A stretch of DNA of 64,000 nt from Catenulispora rubra (lineage in GTDB: Bacteria; Actinomycetota; Actinomycetes; Streptomycetales; Catenulisporaceae): contig NZ_JAACYW010000005.1 in NCBI RefSeq assembly GCF_015356825.1, positions 53,867-117,866 of the forward strand. The letters run 5' to 3'. Shown one piece after another: positions 43,536 to 52,700 of this stretch. The position numbers were made by a program, and so were the translations under genes. The notes below the pieces were generated by a model. It was not told where the DNA came from, did no database searches, and was given only the letters and a program-made list of their open reading frames with translations. How positions within the stretch are numbered: position 1 is the stretch's first letter; every line of letters begins with the position of its first letter.

Positions 43536-44147
43536 TCAGAAGCGCCCCGCGGTCCAGACGATCCTCTGGAAAACAGGCAGCGGCAACAACTCGTCTTTGG
43601 GGACCTCCAGCGGAGTACCGCCCGGGAAGAAGACACCACCACACCGGTGGCAGTACCACCCGTGACGCCACACTAATGAGGCCGCTGGCCGACCACCCCG
43701 TATGCGGCTGTTGGCCCGAACGCGCTCAAGAAGCAACGCCGCGATGAGGAGCAAGGGAAGTCCCGCAAGCACGGGGATCATCCACGCCCCGGCACCGACG
43801 TTCGGCAACTGCGAGCCACCGGGTGACCCGGCGCGCGTCGCAACTCTCACGATCAGGATGCCAACGCCCACAAGCGCAGCAAAGAAGACCCCCGCAGCCA
43901 CCAGTCCCCCGGTTCGCCGCTCAAGCGGCGACGGGGCCAGCGCGCCGGCGACCGACGAGACAGACATGCCGCTGTGTGCGCTGTATCCGTAAGCAGCGTA
44001 GCCTCCGACCACGCCTACCGACCTTGCGCTACCGCCGTAGGACGCGATCCCATCTCGATAGACGGCCGGCACATGCTGAACGCGCTCGACCTGTCCACAA
44101 CCAGGGCAAGATAACTGCAACTCCCCCGGCCGCAACACAACCCCCAT
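43536..44147 (-). CDS. Zinc-ribbon membrane protein, hypothetical
   Basis: The 203-residue product has a zinc-ribbon-like pair, CPGCG near the N-terminus and CHRCG near the C-terminus. A Gly/Ser/Tyr-rich segment and two membrane helices (GGLVAAGVFFAALVGVGILI, WMIPVLAGLPLLLIAALLL) lie between. The ATG at 44147 follows AGGAGGTAGTC. Proteins of this layout are common small hypothetical genes in Streptomyces; no role is known. It is co-oriented with the two small genes at 44304-44841. Confidence 0.65.
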   Translation of the reverse strand: MGVVLRPGELQLSCPGCGQVERVQHVPAVYRDGIASYGGSARSVGVVGGYAAYGYSAHSGMSVSSVAGALAPSPLERRTGGLVAAGVFFAALVGVGILIVRVATRAGSPGGSQLPNVGAGAWMIPVLAGLPLLLIAALLLERVRANSRIRGGRPAASLVWRHGWYCHRCGGVFFPGGTPLEVPKDELLPLPVFQRIVWTAGRF

Positions 44148-44270
44148 GACTACCTCCTGAATCACTCTACTCTGGTCAGAGACCTAGATCGGCAACCCTA
44201 TCTCGTTTCCACCGCGTTCCCTATACCTCCATACAGAGTCGTTGCCGGCCGTTGGGTAGAACGCAATATG

Positions 44271-44295
44271 GGCGCGACCCATGACGGGTCGCGCC
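44271..44295 (-). terminator. Hairpin terminator
   Basis: GGCGCGACCC (44271-44280) and GGGTCGCGCC (44286-44295) form a perfect 10-bp stem with a 5-nt loop. It lies 9 nt after the stop of the leftward gene at 44304-44528. No strong T tract follows. Confidence 0.65.
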
Positions 44296-44303
44296 TACAT
44301 TCG

Positions 44304-44528
44304 TCATTCACATAACTTCATCAAGGATCCCCGCTCCAGCGCCTCCCAACTGTCGGGCGGCGCGCAACAGTGCGACCATTTTACTCTGACGGCACCAGGC
44401 CGAACGTCCGTGATAAGTCCCGTGAGGTAACACCCACACTTCGCCTTTCGGGTCGATTGCCACCGGCGACCGATCCAGGCCTCATCGAAAGACGAACTGT
44501 AGCGATCATAGATATTGATGTTCTGCAT
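44304..44528 (-). CDS. Small hypothetical protein
   Basis: The 74-residue product reads MQNINIYDRYSSSFDEAWIG and then has Cys pairs (KCGCYLTG, SHCCAPP) that may bind metal. The ATG at 44528 has GGAGG 8 nt upstream. It follows the gene at 44584 in an apparent two-gene unit and ends at a terminator. No family recognised. Confidence 0.6.
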   Translation of the reverse strand: MQNINIYDRYSSSFDEAWIGRRWQSTRKAKCGCYLTGLITDVRPGAVRVKWSHCCAPPDSWEALERGSLMKLCE

Positions 44529-44583
44529 AACGACGCCTCCATTTCGAGCGAGTGAATCGGATTTACGTACGAGCAAAATGCCG

Positions 44584-44841
44584 CTAGGGCGCTGCGGGTC
44601 GGAAAGCTTCTGCAGACAGCGCACTTTCTTCGCCTTCGTCGCCCGGCGGAAGCCCCGCATAAAATGCGTCAGCTCGTTCATCGAGCTCCTGGTACAGCTC
44701 GGCCATCGACTGCCAGTCCTCGCGGTACTGCTCAGGAAGATCCTCGGCGGTGAGACCCCAGCAGAGAGCGCCCCAAACGCCCCCCTCCCAATCGATCTTA
44801 TTTCGGACGTCATCCCCCGAGCCCAGCGGGAAGATGGGCAT
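44584..44841 (-). CDS. Small acidic hypothetical protein
   Basis: The 85-residue product opens MPIFPLGSGDDVRNKIDWEG, is strongly acidic and helical (LPEQYREDWQSMAELYQELD), and has an Ala/Pro tail. The ATG at 44841 has GGAGG upstream. It is the first gene of a two-gene unit; function unknown. The longer frame to 45033 looks non-coding. Confidence 0.6.
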   Translation of the reverse strand: MPIFPLGSGDDVRNKIDWEGGVWGALCWGLTAEDLPEQYREDWQSMAELYQELDERADAFYAGLPPGDEGEESALSAEAFRPAAP

Positions 44842-45098
44842 AGTGCCTCCATCAGAGCTTATTGTTTCGTTGCTCGGCGCAGCCGAACGCGGATACTCAG
44901 CGGCCCGCCGAAAGTCGACGAACCGATGAACGTTTGCGGACCGCCCATGCGCGACCACTGAAGGGCGAACGCCGACCAGGGGCGGCCAGGTGTAGATGGG
45001 GTCGGCAACGGCCCCGAAACGGTGCGCAGACAAGGCGCTGCGCGGAGGTTACCAGCCCGCCCCGGAGACCTGCGCCTTATCCCGTATGCGATGACCCA

Positions 45099-45287
45099 TC
45101 ATCGCTTTCGTCCTTGTAGCCATTCGCGAACATCCTCCACGTCGTACCGACAGCTTCTGCCGACCTTGTAGCGAGGAGGACCGGTACCAGCCCAGTTCAT
45201 TTGATAGAGAGTCTTAGGCTCAATCTTCAGAGCCGCAGCCAGCTCGGCATGACTCAGATAGTCCCCGATAAACTTCGTCGTCTTCAC
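45099..45287 (-). CDS. Excisionase-like HTH (MerR-type HTH_17) protein
   Basis: The 62-residue product is a single winged helix: FIGDYLSHAELAAALKIEPK, then TLYQMNWAGTGPPRYKVGRS and YDVEDVREWLQ, the helix_turn_helix_17 pattern of excisionase and recombination directionality factors. The GTG at 45287 has GAGGCGAGGC upstream; the frame extends to a TTG at 45299. Its place near the integrase suggests control of excision. Confidence 0.8.
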   Translation of the reverse strand: MKTTKFIGDYLSHAELAAALKIEPKTLYQMNWAGTGPPRYKVGRSCRYDVEDVREWLQGRKR

Positions 45288-45606
45288 GCCTCGCCTCAAT
45301 TCCAGAGATGGTAACTGCCTTCCCGTGATACACCGATCCTCAATTCGGCTAGCGGTGGTCGAGCCGGCCTCTAGGCCTCTATCGGCGCCATTGGGCTACG
45401 GCACCTGGGCTCGGGCTGACGGTCGAGCCCGGGTGCCGACCAAAGGCCTTCCTGCGTAAGGCGCCGCTGGCAGCCACTCGGCGTATGCCAGATCGCTATC
45501 GCCACGTGCTGGGTCGTGCGATGCGACCTTGATGACGACGCTTCTCGCATGGGGAGCAGCGTGGAGTGAATCCACAGCTGAGGGAGGTTGAACACAGACA
45601 CTCCAG

Positions 45607-45619
45607 TGTCGATTCGACA
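45607..45619. promoter_or_regulatory. Palindromic operator TGTCGATTCGACA
   Basis: A perfect palindrome of 13 bp with a central T, upstream of the XRE gene. The related TGTCGATATGACA (45696-45708) and TGTCGATACGACA (46383-46395) lie at the start and end of that gene. The gap 45300-45669 has no supported gene. Confidence 0.6.
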
Positions 45620-45625
45620 TCGAGT

Positions 45626-45642
45626 GAGGTCGTTACGACCTC
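45626..45642. promoter_or_regulatory. Palindrome GAGGTCGTTACGACCTC
   Basis: An 8-1-8 perfect palindrome 7 bp downstream of the TGTCGA palindrome and upstream of the XRE gene. It may be a second operator class. Confidence 0.5.
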
Positions 45643-45669
45643 GTTGGTCAACTGTCTCAACCGCAGTAG

Positions 45670-46401
45670 ATGGATGTCAACATGGATGCTAAAGTTGTCG
45701 ATATGACATCACCCGTTGGCGAAGGCATCCCAGGCGCGAGCCGGCTCGAAACCACCCCCAGCTCCGCAGTGGCGGAACGCATCCGAGAGGCCCGTAGGCG
45801 TCGCGGCTGGTCAGCAAGCGAGCTTGCAGACCAGTGCAGCCAGGCAGGTTTTCCCATTACCAAGGCCGTTCTCGCGAACATCGAGAGCGGTAGGCCGAAC
45901 CCCGATGGGACCCGCCGCCGTGATGTCACCGTGGACGAGCTCTTGGCATTCGCTGCGGTCCTGGACGTCGCCCCCGTCTACCTCATGGGCCTACCCGACG
46001 GCAGTCACGGCGTGAGGATCACGGAGTCGACCGTCGTAACCAATCGGGACGAGCTGTTGATGTGGATCCGCGGCGACCAGCCACTGCCCGGTGCGGATGC
46101 GCGGCTGTACCTCACCGCAGCTCTTGAACAGTTGCCGGCGGTCGATTCAGCACAGGTCATCGACCAGCTTCGCCGAGCAGTCCTTCAGGACCGCGCAAGA
46201 GAGCTCACTGCGCAGTTCAATGCGACCGCAGCCAGCATCGCCGCGGACGCGAACACTGAAGTTGAGAAGGTGATTGCCAACGTTGGGGCAGCCCTCGCGA
46301 AGGGTGCCACAGTGGAGGACGTTCTAGGGCTCTTGCGCACAGCTAGCGCTCAGCTTGAAGCTCGCGCCGCCTCCCTGGTCGATGTCGATACGACATCATA
46401 G
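45670..46401 (+). CDS. XRE-family repressor
   Basis: The 243-residue product has an N-terminal HTH (residues about 35-100: AERIREARRRRGWSASELAD, KAVLANIESGRPNPDG, DVTVDELLAFAAVLDVAPVY) followed by a helical region (AQVIDQLRRAVLQDRAREL). Palindromes flank the gene and one lies inside its first codons, so self-repression is likely. The start is uncertain: ATG at 45670, 45682 or 45703; no strong ribosome site is visible, and a leaderless message from 45703 is possible. It is a likely repressor of integrase or transfer genes. Confidence 0.78.
   Translation: MDVNMDAKVVDMTSPVGEGIPGASRLETTPSSAVAERIREARRRRGWSASELADQCSQAGFPITKAVLANIESGRPNPDGTRRRDVTVDELLAFAAVLDVAPVYLMGLPDGSHGVRITESTVVTNRDELLMWIRGDQPLPGADARLYLTAALEQLPAVDSAQVIDQLRRAVLQDRARELTAQFNATAASIAADANTEVEKVIANVGAALAKGATVEDVLGLLRTASAQLEARAASLVDVDTTS
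45696..45708. promoter_or_regulatory. Operator-like TGTCGATATGACA
   Basis: Related to the palindrome at 45607. It overlaps a possible start codon (ATG at 45703) of the XRE gene, so binding there could block its expression. Confidence 0.5.
46383..46395. promoter_or_regulatory. Palindrome TGTCGATACGACA at 3' end of the XRE gene
   Basis: Perfect palindrome (TGTCG, ATA, CGACA) within the last codons of the XRE gene and about 60 bp upstream of the hypothetical gene at 46457. It could be an operator for that gene. Confidence 0.5.
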
Positions 46402-46456
46402 TGAGCCGTATTGACATAGAGTTGCCAACCGCCTCATCATGGTCGACGGAGTAGTG

Positions 46457-47164
46457 ATGGCTTCCCTCGAAGGCGGCGTTATGTCAGGCCTTGAACACTT
46501 GCCCGAAACCACCGGAGCCAGCCTTCCCGTCGAGCCTGCCATACCGCTCACGCGCGGAATGGTGGCTATCACGGTCCCGCCCGCATCCCAGCCGGACATT
46601 TCAAATATCGGAAACATCGTGCGATTTATCGCCGAATGGCAGCCGGACAGACTTTTGCTGACGGCCCCGGGGCTGGCGTGGGGTTGCCGCCAGGACCTCA
46701 TCGAGCTGTTGAAAGAGATCCGCCGCGTCTACCAGCTTCCAGTCGTCATCCAAACAAACGCTCTTACGGTGCCTGGCGTACCCCAATGGAAGAATCAATG
46801 CCTGGAAACGTTTGCCGCACTCAACATGACACCCCATGCAGGCATCTACGCGCCAGCCCCGGGCTGGTATAGCGTGTGTTCGAGCGAACCCCCTATGTCG
46901 ACTTACGCGGGCGCCATTGCAATCCTTCTCGCCCGAGCGTTACGCGCTTCCGTCCTATGTGCGGGAGCAGATCGCATGGGAATCATTGAGGAAACGGTAG
47001 GAAAAACCCATAGCGATGGCAAGACGCTGTGGGGAATCGAACTCGCCGAGAAGGCAAGGCAAGGTTTCCTCATACTTGAGTCAACACCGCTGGAGACCAA
47101 GCCGACGGTCGTTCCGATACACCGTGACGGATCTTTTACCGTTGCCGGCGTGACCTACAACTAG
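46457..47164 (+). CDS. Hypothetical protein of the integrative element
   Basis: The 235-residue product has a Rossmann-like alternation of hydrophobic strands and helices (MVAITVPPA, LLLTAPGLAWG, LPVVIQTNAL, ASVLCAGADRMGI). I do not recognise the family; a hydrolase or racemase-type fold is conceivable. The ATG at 46457 has GGAG upstream; other in-frame starts are 46439 and 46481. It follows the XRE gene and is convergent with the integrase. Confidence 0.6.
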   Translation: MASLEGGVMSGLEHLPETTGASLPVEPAIPLTRGMVAITVPPASQPDISNIGNIVRFIAEWQPDRLLLTAPGLAWGCRQDLIELLKEIRRVYQLPVVIQTNALTVPGVPQWKNQCLETFAALNMTPHAGIYAPAPGWYSVCSSEPPMSTYAGAIAILLARALRASVLCAGADRMGIIEETVGKTHSDGKTLWGIELAEKARQGFLILESTPLETKPTVVPIHRDGSFTVAGVTYN

Positions 47165-47229
47165 GAACCTGTTCGACTACCTAGAGTCTCACGACACTGT
47201 CCATCGATCGAACACCATCGAAATACCGT

Positions 47230-48786
47230 CTACGGCATTTGCGCTAGTCGACTTCTCAGGTCTTCAGGAATAAAAGCCTCGATCCTACCCTGCCACGCAT
47301 TTACTCTTATGCCAGAATCAAGAAGTAGCTGCCGTCGAACCTCGGAATCGGGTGCATTCGTCCATGCATCAGCATAGGTTTCGCCTGTCTCCTCCGTAAC
47401 CCACTCCGCCTTGCGCTGCGGCAGTTCCATCAGGCGCTTACGGGTCGAGGCAAGATTTCCGATCCGCTCCCTATATTCCTCTTCACCGTCCGGATAGTCG
47501 TAAAGGCCTTCGTCGTACTCTTCACGCACGCCAGCCATCGCCCGGACGACTTGCTCTAACTCCATGGAATGATCCTCGCCTGGCACGTAAACCTTGCGTA
47601 CTACCGAAACCTTTCCCAGGTAGTGAGTCGCCATCTGTTCCACATACGCAGAGAGGTCAGCTCCACGAAAGGTCGCATCAGAGCAAGCCTCGACCCGGAT
47701 TTCGACACCATTCTCATCAAGCCGTTTTTTGGGCGTGCATCGGTAATATTCGTACACCTTCTTTGCCGACTTATTGACCACTCGGTAAAGCCTGCTCTGA
47801 CACTGACCGCAGTGAACAATTCCGAGCAGAGGAGCGGTCCCTTCTGCACTGCGTTCCATTGTTTTTGCCCGCTTGGCCAGTGAGAGCTTTAGCGCAGCCC
47901 ACTCTTCTGCCGTAAACAGTGGTTCTGCGACGACGATGGGGAGCCCAGCTCGATCCCGCAGCGGCTTACGTTCCCTGACACTCGGACCGGTTAGCTTGAT
48001 GCCCATACACGCGTCAGAGTTGAGAATCTTTCCCACCGAAGAGGGGTTCCACACATCTGAAATCGCCCTTCTCCTTGGTTTGGCTGGGTTCTGCGGCGCA
48101 TAGTAGCGTGCGGGAGTCACAGCTTTTTCCGCTGTAAGAATCTTTGCTATCTCTAACTGACTCTTGCCAGCAGTTGCCAAAGCTCCCATTCGGCGCACTA
48201 TCTTTGACGTGACCGGATCTGGTGCGAGGCTTTTGCCCTGGCCATCAGGAGCATCGACGATCATATAGCCGAAAGGTGGCTGCCCTCCCGGCCAGCGCGG
48301 AGTCCGCCGCAGATACGCATGGGCATCCTTTGCGCGATTCTTGATCCGCTTGAGCTCCATCTCCGCAAACAACGCCGCGAGCATCAAGAAGATCTTGGCC
48401 ATCATCGTGGCCATCGAGTCTGCCTCGCTGCGAAAGTCGAGGGTTATGTTGTCGTCTGTGAAGATCAAGATCTTTTTGTGCGCCTCGGCCCAGCGCGCCA
48501 CGTCGACGCAGTCAAAGATCGACCTGAACGCCCGATCCACCTTGGCAAAGATCATCGCGTCCCAGGCGTCGGCCATACCGTCAGCCGAGTCGTCAAGCCA
48601 CGGCCCTAGGTCAGGTCGGTCGAACGGAGCTACAGTTGCCGATACGTCAAGATCCTCGAAGAACCCGACGACCTCCATGTCCCGCTGCTCGGCGTGACGA
48701 ACGCCGGCCTCACGCTGGGTCAAGTGAGAGGTCTTCTCGTTCCCCTTCACAACTGAGACTCGCGCGCCCACGACTGCTCTGATCAT
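47230..48786 (-). CDS. Large serine recombinase (integrase)
   Basis: The 518-residue product has a resolvase N-terminal domain with the catalytic Ser in VGARVSVV, then FFEDLDVSATVAPFDRPDL, a recombinase domain (PPFGYMIVDAPDGQG, VGKILNSDACMG) and a Cys-rich zinc ribbon (CGQCQSRLYR, YYRCTPKK). A C-terminal helical region follows. It carries out site-specific integration between attP and attB. The ATG at 48786 is preferred because the resolvase fold begins there. The 3' part of an xth gene starts about 53 bp from the integrase start, a typical attachment layout. Confidence 0.9.
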   Translation of the reverse strand: MIRAVVGARVSVVKGNEKTSHLTQREAGVRHAEQRDMEVVGFFEDLDVSATVAPFDRPDLGPWLDDSADGMADAWDAMIFAKVDRAFRSIFDCVDVARWAEAHKKILIFTDDNITLDFRSEADSMATMMAKIFLMLAALFAEMELKRIKNRAKDAHAYLRRTPRWPGGQPPFGYMIVDAPDGQGKSLAPDPVTSKIVRRMGALATAGKSQLEIAKILTAEKAVTPARYYAPQNPAKPRRRAISDVWNPSSVGKILNSDACMGIKLTGPSVRERKPLRDRAGLPIVVAEPLFTAEEWAALKLSLAKRAKTMERSAEGTAPLLGIVHCGQCQSRLYRVVNKSAKKVYEYYRCTPKKRLDENGVEIRVEACSDATFRGADLSAYVEQMATHYLGKVSVVRKVYVPGEDHSMELEQVVRAMAGVREEYDEGLYDYPDGEEEYRERIGNLASTRKRLMELPQRKAEWVTEETGETYADAWTNAPDSEVRRQLLLDSGIRVNAWQGRIEAFIPEDLRSRLAQMP

Positions 48787-48841
48787 CAAGCCATACTCCC
48801 TGGTCAGCTGCGATTCCGCCAGTTGTAATTCCGCGTAGATG

Positions 48842-49096
48842 CGGTGGCGCATCGACTACCAGATGGCGTCGGCCAACCTCGCGGCGCTCGCATCCTCCGC
48901 GGTGACGGAGCGCGCCGCGAGTTATGGGGAACGCTGGTCGGACCACGCTCCGGTGACGTGCGCTTACGACTGGGACCTCGCGGCGGTGCCGGCTCCTCGG
49001 CATCCCGCAGACGGAGAGCTCCTCTCCGACGCCGCCGACCACGTCCAGGGCGTCACGCATCCTCGGGCCGCAGCAGGATCACCACCGACTGGGTGA
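48842..49096 (+). pseudogene. Exonuclease III (xth) 3' fragment, probable attachment site
   Basis: From 48842 the plus strand reads RWRIDYQMASANLAAL, then YGERWSDHAPVTCAYDWDLA, the last part of exodeoxyribonuclease III including the catalytic SDH motif. It then ends in a poorly conserved tail. The first two-thirds of xth are not found immediately to the left, where the integrase gene lies, or elsewhere in the window. The gene is most likely split by the integrated element, and the recombination site should lie near 48836-48850. A decayed gene is the alternative. Confidence 0.75.
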
Positions 49097-49264
49097 AACC
49101 GGTCGTGATCGCGAGTTCGCGGCTCACGCGATCGACTCGGCCAGCGCGAGCAGCCCTGACAACCGCGCGGTGCGGGAAGGACCCGACAGTAGACCCGGGT
49201 GCCGGCTCCGCGGCACCTCCGCCAAAGAGATCTCCGGACCCGGCCCGCCTGAGTCGACGCGGAA

Positions 49265-49747
49265 CTACCCCGGATAGTCACCGTTCGCCAAGTCATCGAG
49301 GAACGCGCCCCAAAAACCATCCGGGTCGAGCGTGGCAACACGATCGATTCCGTCGATGACATCTCGAACACTTCTGGCCACATCAATGGACACGCGCATG
49401 TCAACGCCTTGCGGATAGAATGGCGCCATCCCCAGCACCGCGTCGAGACAATCCACGAAGGAAGTCAGACTGTCATTCACCGCGATAGCGGCATCGGGCC
49501 TCCAGGTAGCCAGCAACAAGACCCGGTGAGACGCGCGGTCCAGGCACAACTCGTCATCTTCCCGCGAATATCCGATCACCCATCCGTCCACGTCGTAATC
49601 AAGATCGGCGGTCGACGGTCCGCGGAGTTGATCGACAGCCCGGAAGATCGTGAGAACATGCTCGGGCAGCCCTCGACCTTGGAGCGTCGCCACTGCCGAA
49701 GCATCCATGCCATCCGCGGGAGGAATATAAAGGCGCCTGTCAGCCAT
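49265..49747 (-). CDS. SUKH-4-like immunity protein
   Basis: The 160-residue product resembles SUKH-4 immunity proteins: short strands with GWVIGYSREDDELCLD and HRVLLLATWRPDAAIAVN, then SLTSFVDCLDAVLG and the end FWGAFLDDLANGDYPG. SUKH proteins neutralise nucleic-acid-modifying toxins; this class is linked to deaminase toxins. It is 18 nt after the stop of the RHS gene and in the same direction, so it should protect the producer from that toxin. Confidence 0.75.
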   Translation of the reverse strand: MADRRLYIPPADGMDASAVATLQGRGLPEHVLTIFRAVDQLRGPSTADLDYDVDGWVIGYSREDDELCLDRASHRVLLLATWRPDAAIAVNDSLTSFVDCLDAVLGMAPFYPQGVDMRVSIDVARSVRDVIDGIDRVATLDPDGFWGAFLDDLANGDYPG

Positions 49748-49765
49748 GGCGGGAGCCTACCACAG

Positions 49766-52700
49766 TCAATTGAACAATTGACCGATATAGGTCGCCAGAG
49801 AATCCCTCGATGAATCCCGCACGGCCGGGTCCGACCACGGCAAGGAGTAGGTGATCTGAAGGTTCGGGTTCGTCAGAAGCGGAAGTACCGCACTCTTACC
49901 ATTGGGTCCCTGACATCGCGGACACATACCATATTCCGTATAGATTTCGGTGATGTCAGAGGGGTCAAGCCCCGCGGCGACAACCTGGTTGACCAGCGCC
50001 TCCTCCGCATGACCCGTGGAGTCAGAATGTGCGACGAATATCCTGCCTCCGGCACGAGCCGCGCCGTAGAGGTTGCCCCGGTTGTCGTCGATGAGCCGCT
50101 GCCATGCGGTGTGCTTCGCGAGGTCGGTGGAATAGAACCCGACCGGCGAACCCGGATCGCACACGTTGTGGACCAGGACGGCCGCGTCGCCGGCGACGAC
50201 GAAATAGGTGTGCAAGCCGTCGATGGTGAGGTCGTAGGTGGTCATCGACGACGCGTAGTTGCGGACGTCGGCCACGGTGACGGCACCGTTCGCGCCCGTG
50301 GTCTGCAGGCGGTCGCCGGGTTTGAGGTCCGAGGCGTCGACGAACGCGCCGGCCGTCAGGTCGAAGTACGGGTGGTTCTGCGTACCGGTGATGGTTTTGC
50401 GGCCGGCCGATGTGGCGACCGTCAGATCGGTGAAGTCTTTGTCGGTGCGCGTGACGTGTATCCGGTCGACGCGGTGTTTCTCGACCTGCCCGTTCGGTGG
50501 GGCGTTTTCGACGACGTCGCCGACCTTGACGTCTTGGATGGGTCGGGTCGATCCGTCGGCCATGAGGACCGGGGTGTCGCCCTTGAAACTGTGAGCTCCG
50601 GGGGTGTCGCAGAGGTCGCCGACCAAGTTGCCGGCTCGGCTGGCGATGGCGTCGGCCTCGTCGGAGGCTCGCAGAAGCTTGCCGATCTTGGCGAGCTTGG
50701 TGAGTTTGCCCATCGGTAGATCGCCCACCACCGCCATGACGCATCCGGCGTCCACGCTCTGCGGGCAGTCTTCGATACGGCGGTAGTCGGTGGCGATGTT
50801 CAGGACGGTGAGGAAGTCGTCCAGATTGCTGTCCGAGCCGCCGCCGAGGCCGGCTTCGTAGGCGTTGACCGCGTTCTGCGTCTTCGAGAGTGTGGGATCG
50901 CCGCCGGTCAGAAGCATCATGTTCCGGGACGCCGGGTCCTGGCCGGTGTACTGGGCCTCCGCCATCAGCCCGATCTGACATCGCGCGTCGCAGGTGAAGG
51001 TCGCGGCCGGCCTTTCGTCGACCTGTTCCTGGTCGCACAGGCGCTTGGCGTATCCCGTCTGGTTGTCGCAGGGGTTGGCCGCGCCGAGGGAGACCTGGGT
51101 GTCGTGGCTGCAGATGCCGGGATCGGCGTCGCACTTTGTCAGGCCGGTCGGGTCCGAGGAGTTGACCGGGTCGTTTCCGGCATAGGCGTATCCGCCGATC
51201 GTCTGCGGATTGCTCGGCTGCAGGACGGGATCGGCCGATATGAAGCGTCCGGTGCTCGGGTCGTACTTACGGGCTCCGACGTCGACCAAACCGGTGCTGG
51301 TGTCGGTGGTCTTGCCCAGGAAGGTGTGGTCGTCGGGGAAGGTGCCGAAGGTGGCGGGTGTGGTGCCGCGGGTTTCGCCGAAGGGTTTGGTGTAGCGGCG
51401 GGCGGTGACGTGGCCTTGGTTTTCGTGGCTGGGGCTGTTGTCGATAGTGGTGTCGGCGCTGCCGTGGGCGTCGCCGGTTTCGATCGAGACGGTGCTGTCG
51501 GAGTTGATGATCGTGGTGGCGGCGCCGGAGAAGGAGTAGTAGCGCTGGGCGGCCACGGCTCCGGCGGTGAGGTGGATTTCGGTGGCGCCCAGGAACAGGG
51601 TGGTGGTGGTCTGGCCGGTGCCGGTACTGGTGTCGCGGCGGATGAGTTGGGTGCCGCCGGCGTCGTAGAGGTAGGACGCGGTGTGGCCGGCTGCGGGGTC
51701 GGTGACGGTGGCGAGGTGGCCTTCGGGATCCCAGGTGAGGGTCTGGTCGGCGGCGGTGGTGCCGGGACCGGCGGGGAACTTCCGGCTGGTGGTGTTGCCG
51801 GCGCCGTCGGAGGCGAAGGTGGCGGCGCTGGTGGTGCCGCCGGTGGCGTTGGTGACGGTGCCGAGCAGGTGCGGGCCGGGCCCGGTGCCGGGGGTGCTGC
51901 TGCTCCCTGACGGCAAGGTGTTGCGGGTGCCGGGGGCGGCGTAGCCGCTGTAGGTGTGGGTCGTGTCGGCACCGGTACCGCCCGTGGTGGCATGGTCGGT
52001 TACGGTGACCCGGTTGCCCATCGCGTCGGTGGCCATTCCCGGGGTGGTTCCGGTGAAGTCCTGCCAGTAGGGCGCGGGCCCGGAGCCGGCGGTGGAAGAG
52101 GACGTGGGCGCCGTCGTGGTGCAGCCGCCGATACCGCCGGCGGCGGGTCCGGTGCCGAGGGTGGCGCTGGGAGCGGGGGTGGTGCCGGCGTTGTCGGTCC
52201 AGGCGTGCAGGAGGCGGCCGAGCGGGTCGTAGCCGTAGCACTGCAAGTCGACGGTGCCGGGGCTGCTGGTGCCGGGGCTTTGGTCGTCGTTGGTCGAGGT
52301 GAGTTGGCCGGCGGCGTTGTAGGTGTAGGTCTCATGGGCGACGCCGTAGCCGACGGTCGCGCCCGAGGTGTCGGTGCCGACCGAGGCGTCGGTGAAGGAC
52401 TGCACGACGCGCCGCGCCGCCTGGTCGTACACGTTCTGCGTGATCACCTGGTACGGCGCCGCACCGACGGTGCGGGAGGTGGTTTCGCCGAACGGGGAGA
52501 CTTCGGAATCGTCCAGCAGGTCCTGGTAGTTGCCGGTGCTGCCGCGGGCGGAGGTGAGAGCGCCGGTGCGGCTGTACTTGTTGGTGACTGTGTTCGCCGC
52601 CAGCCCGGCGGCGGGCACGGCGGGCATGGTGTAGTGGTCGACCTGGCCGGTGACGGTGTACGCGGTCGTACTCTGATACACCCCGCCCAACGCGGCATCA

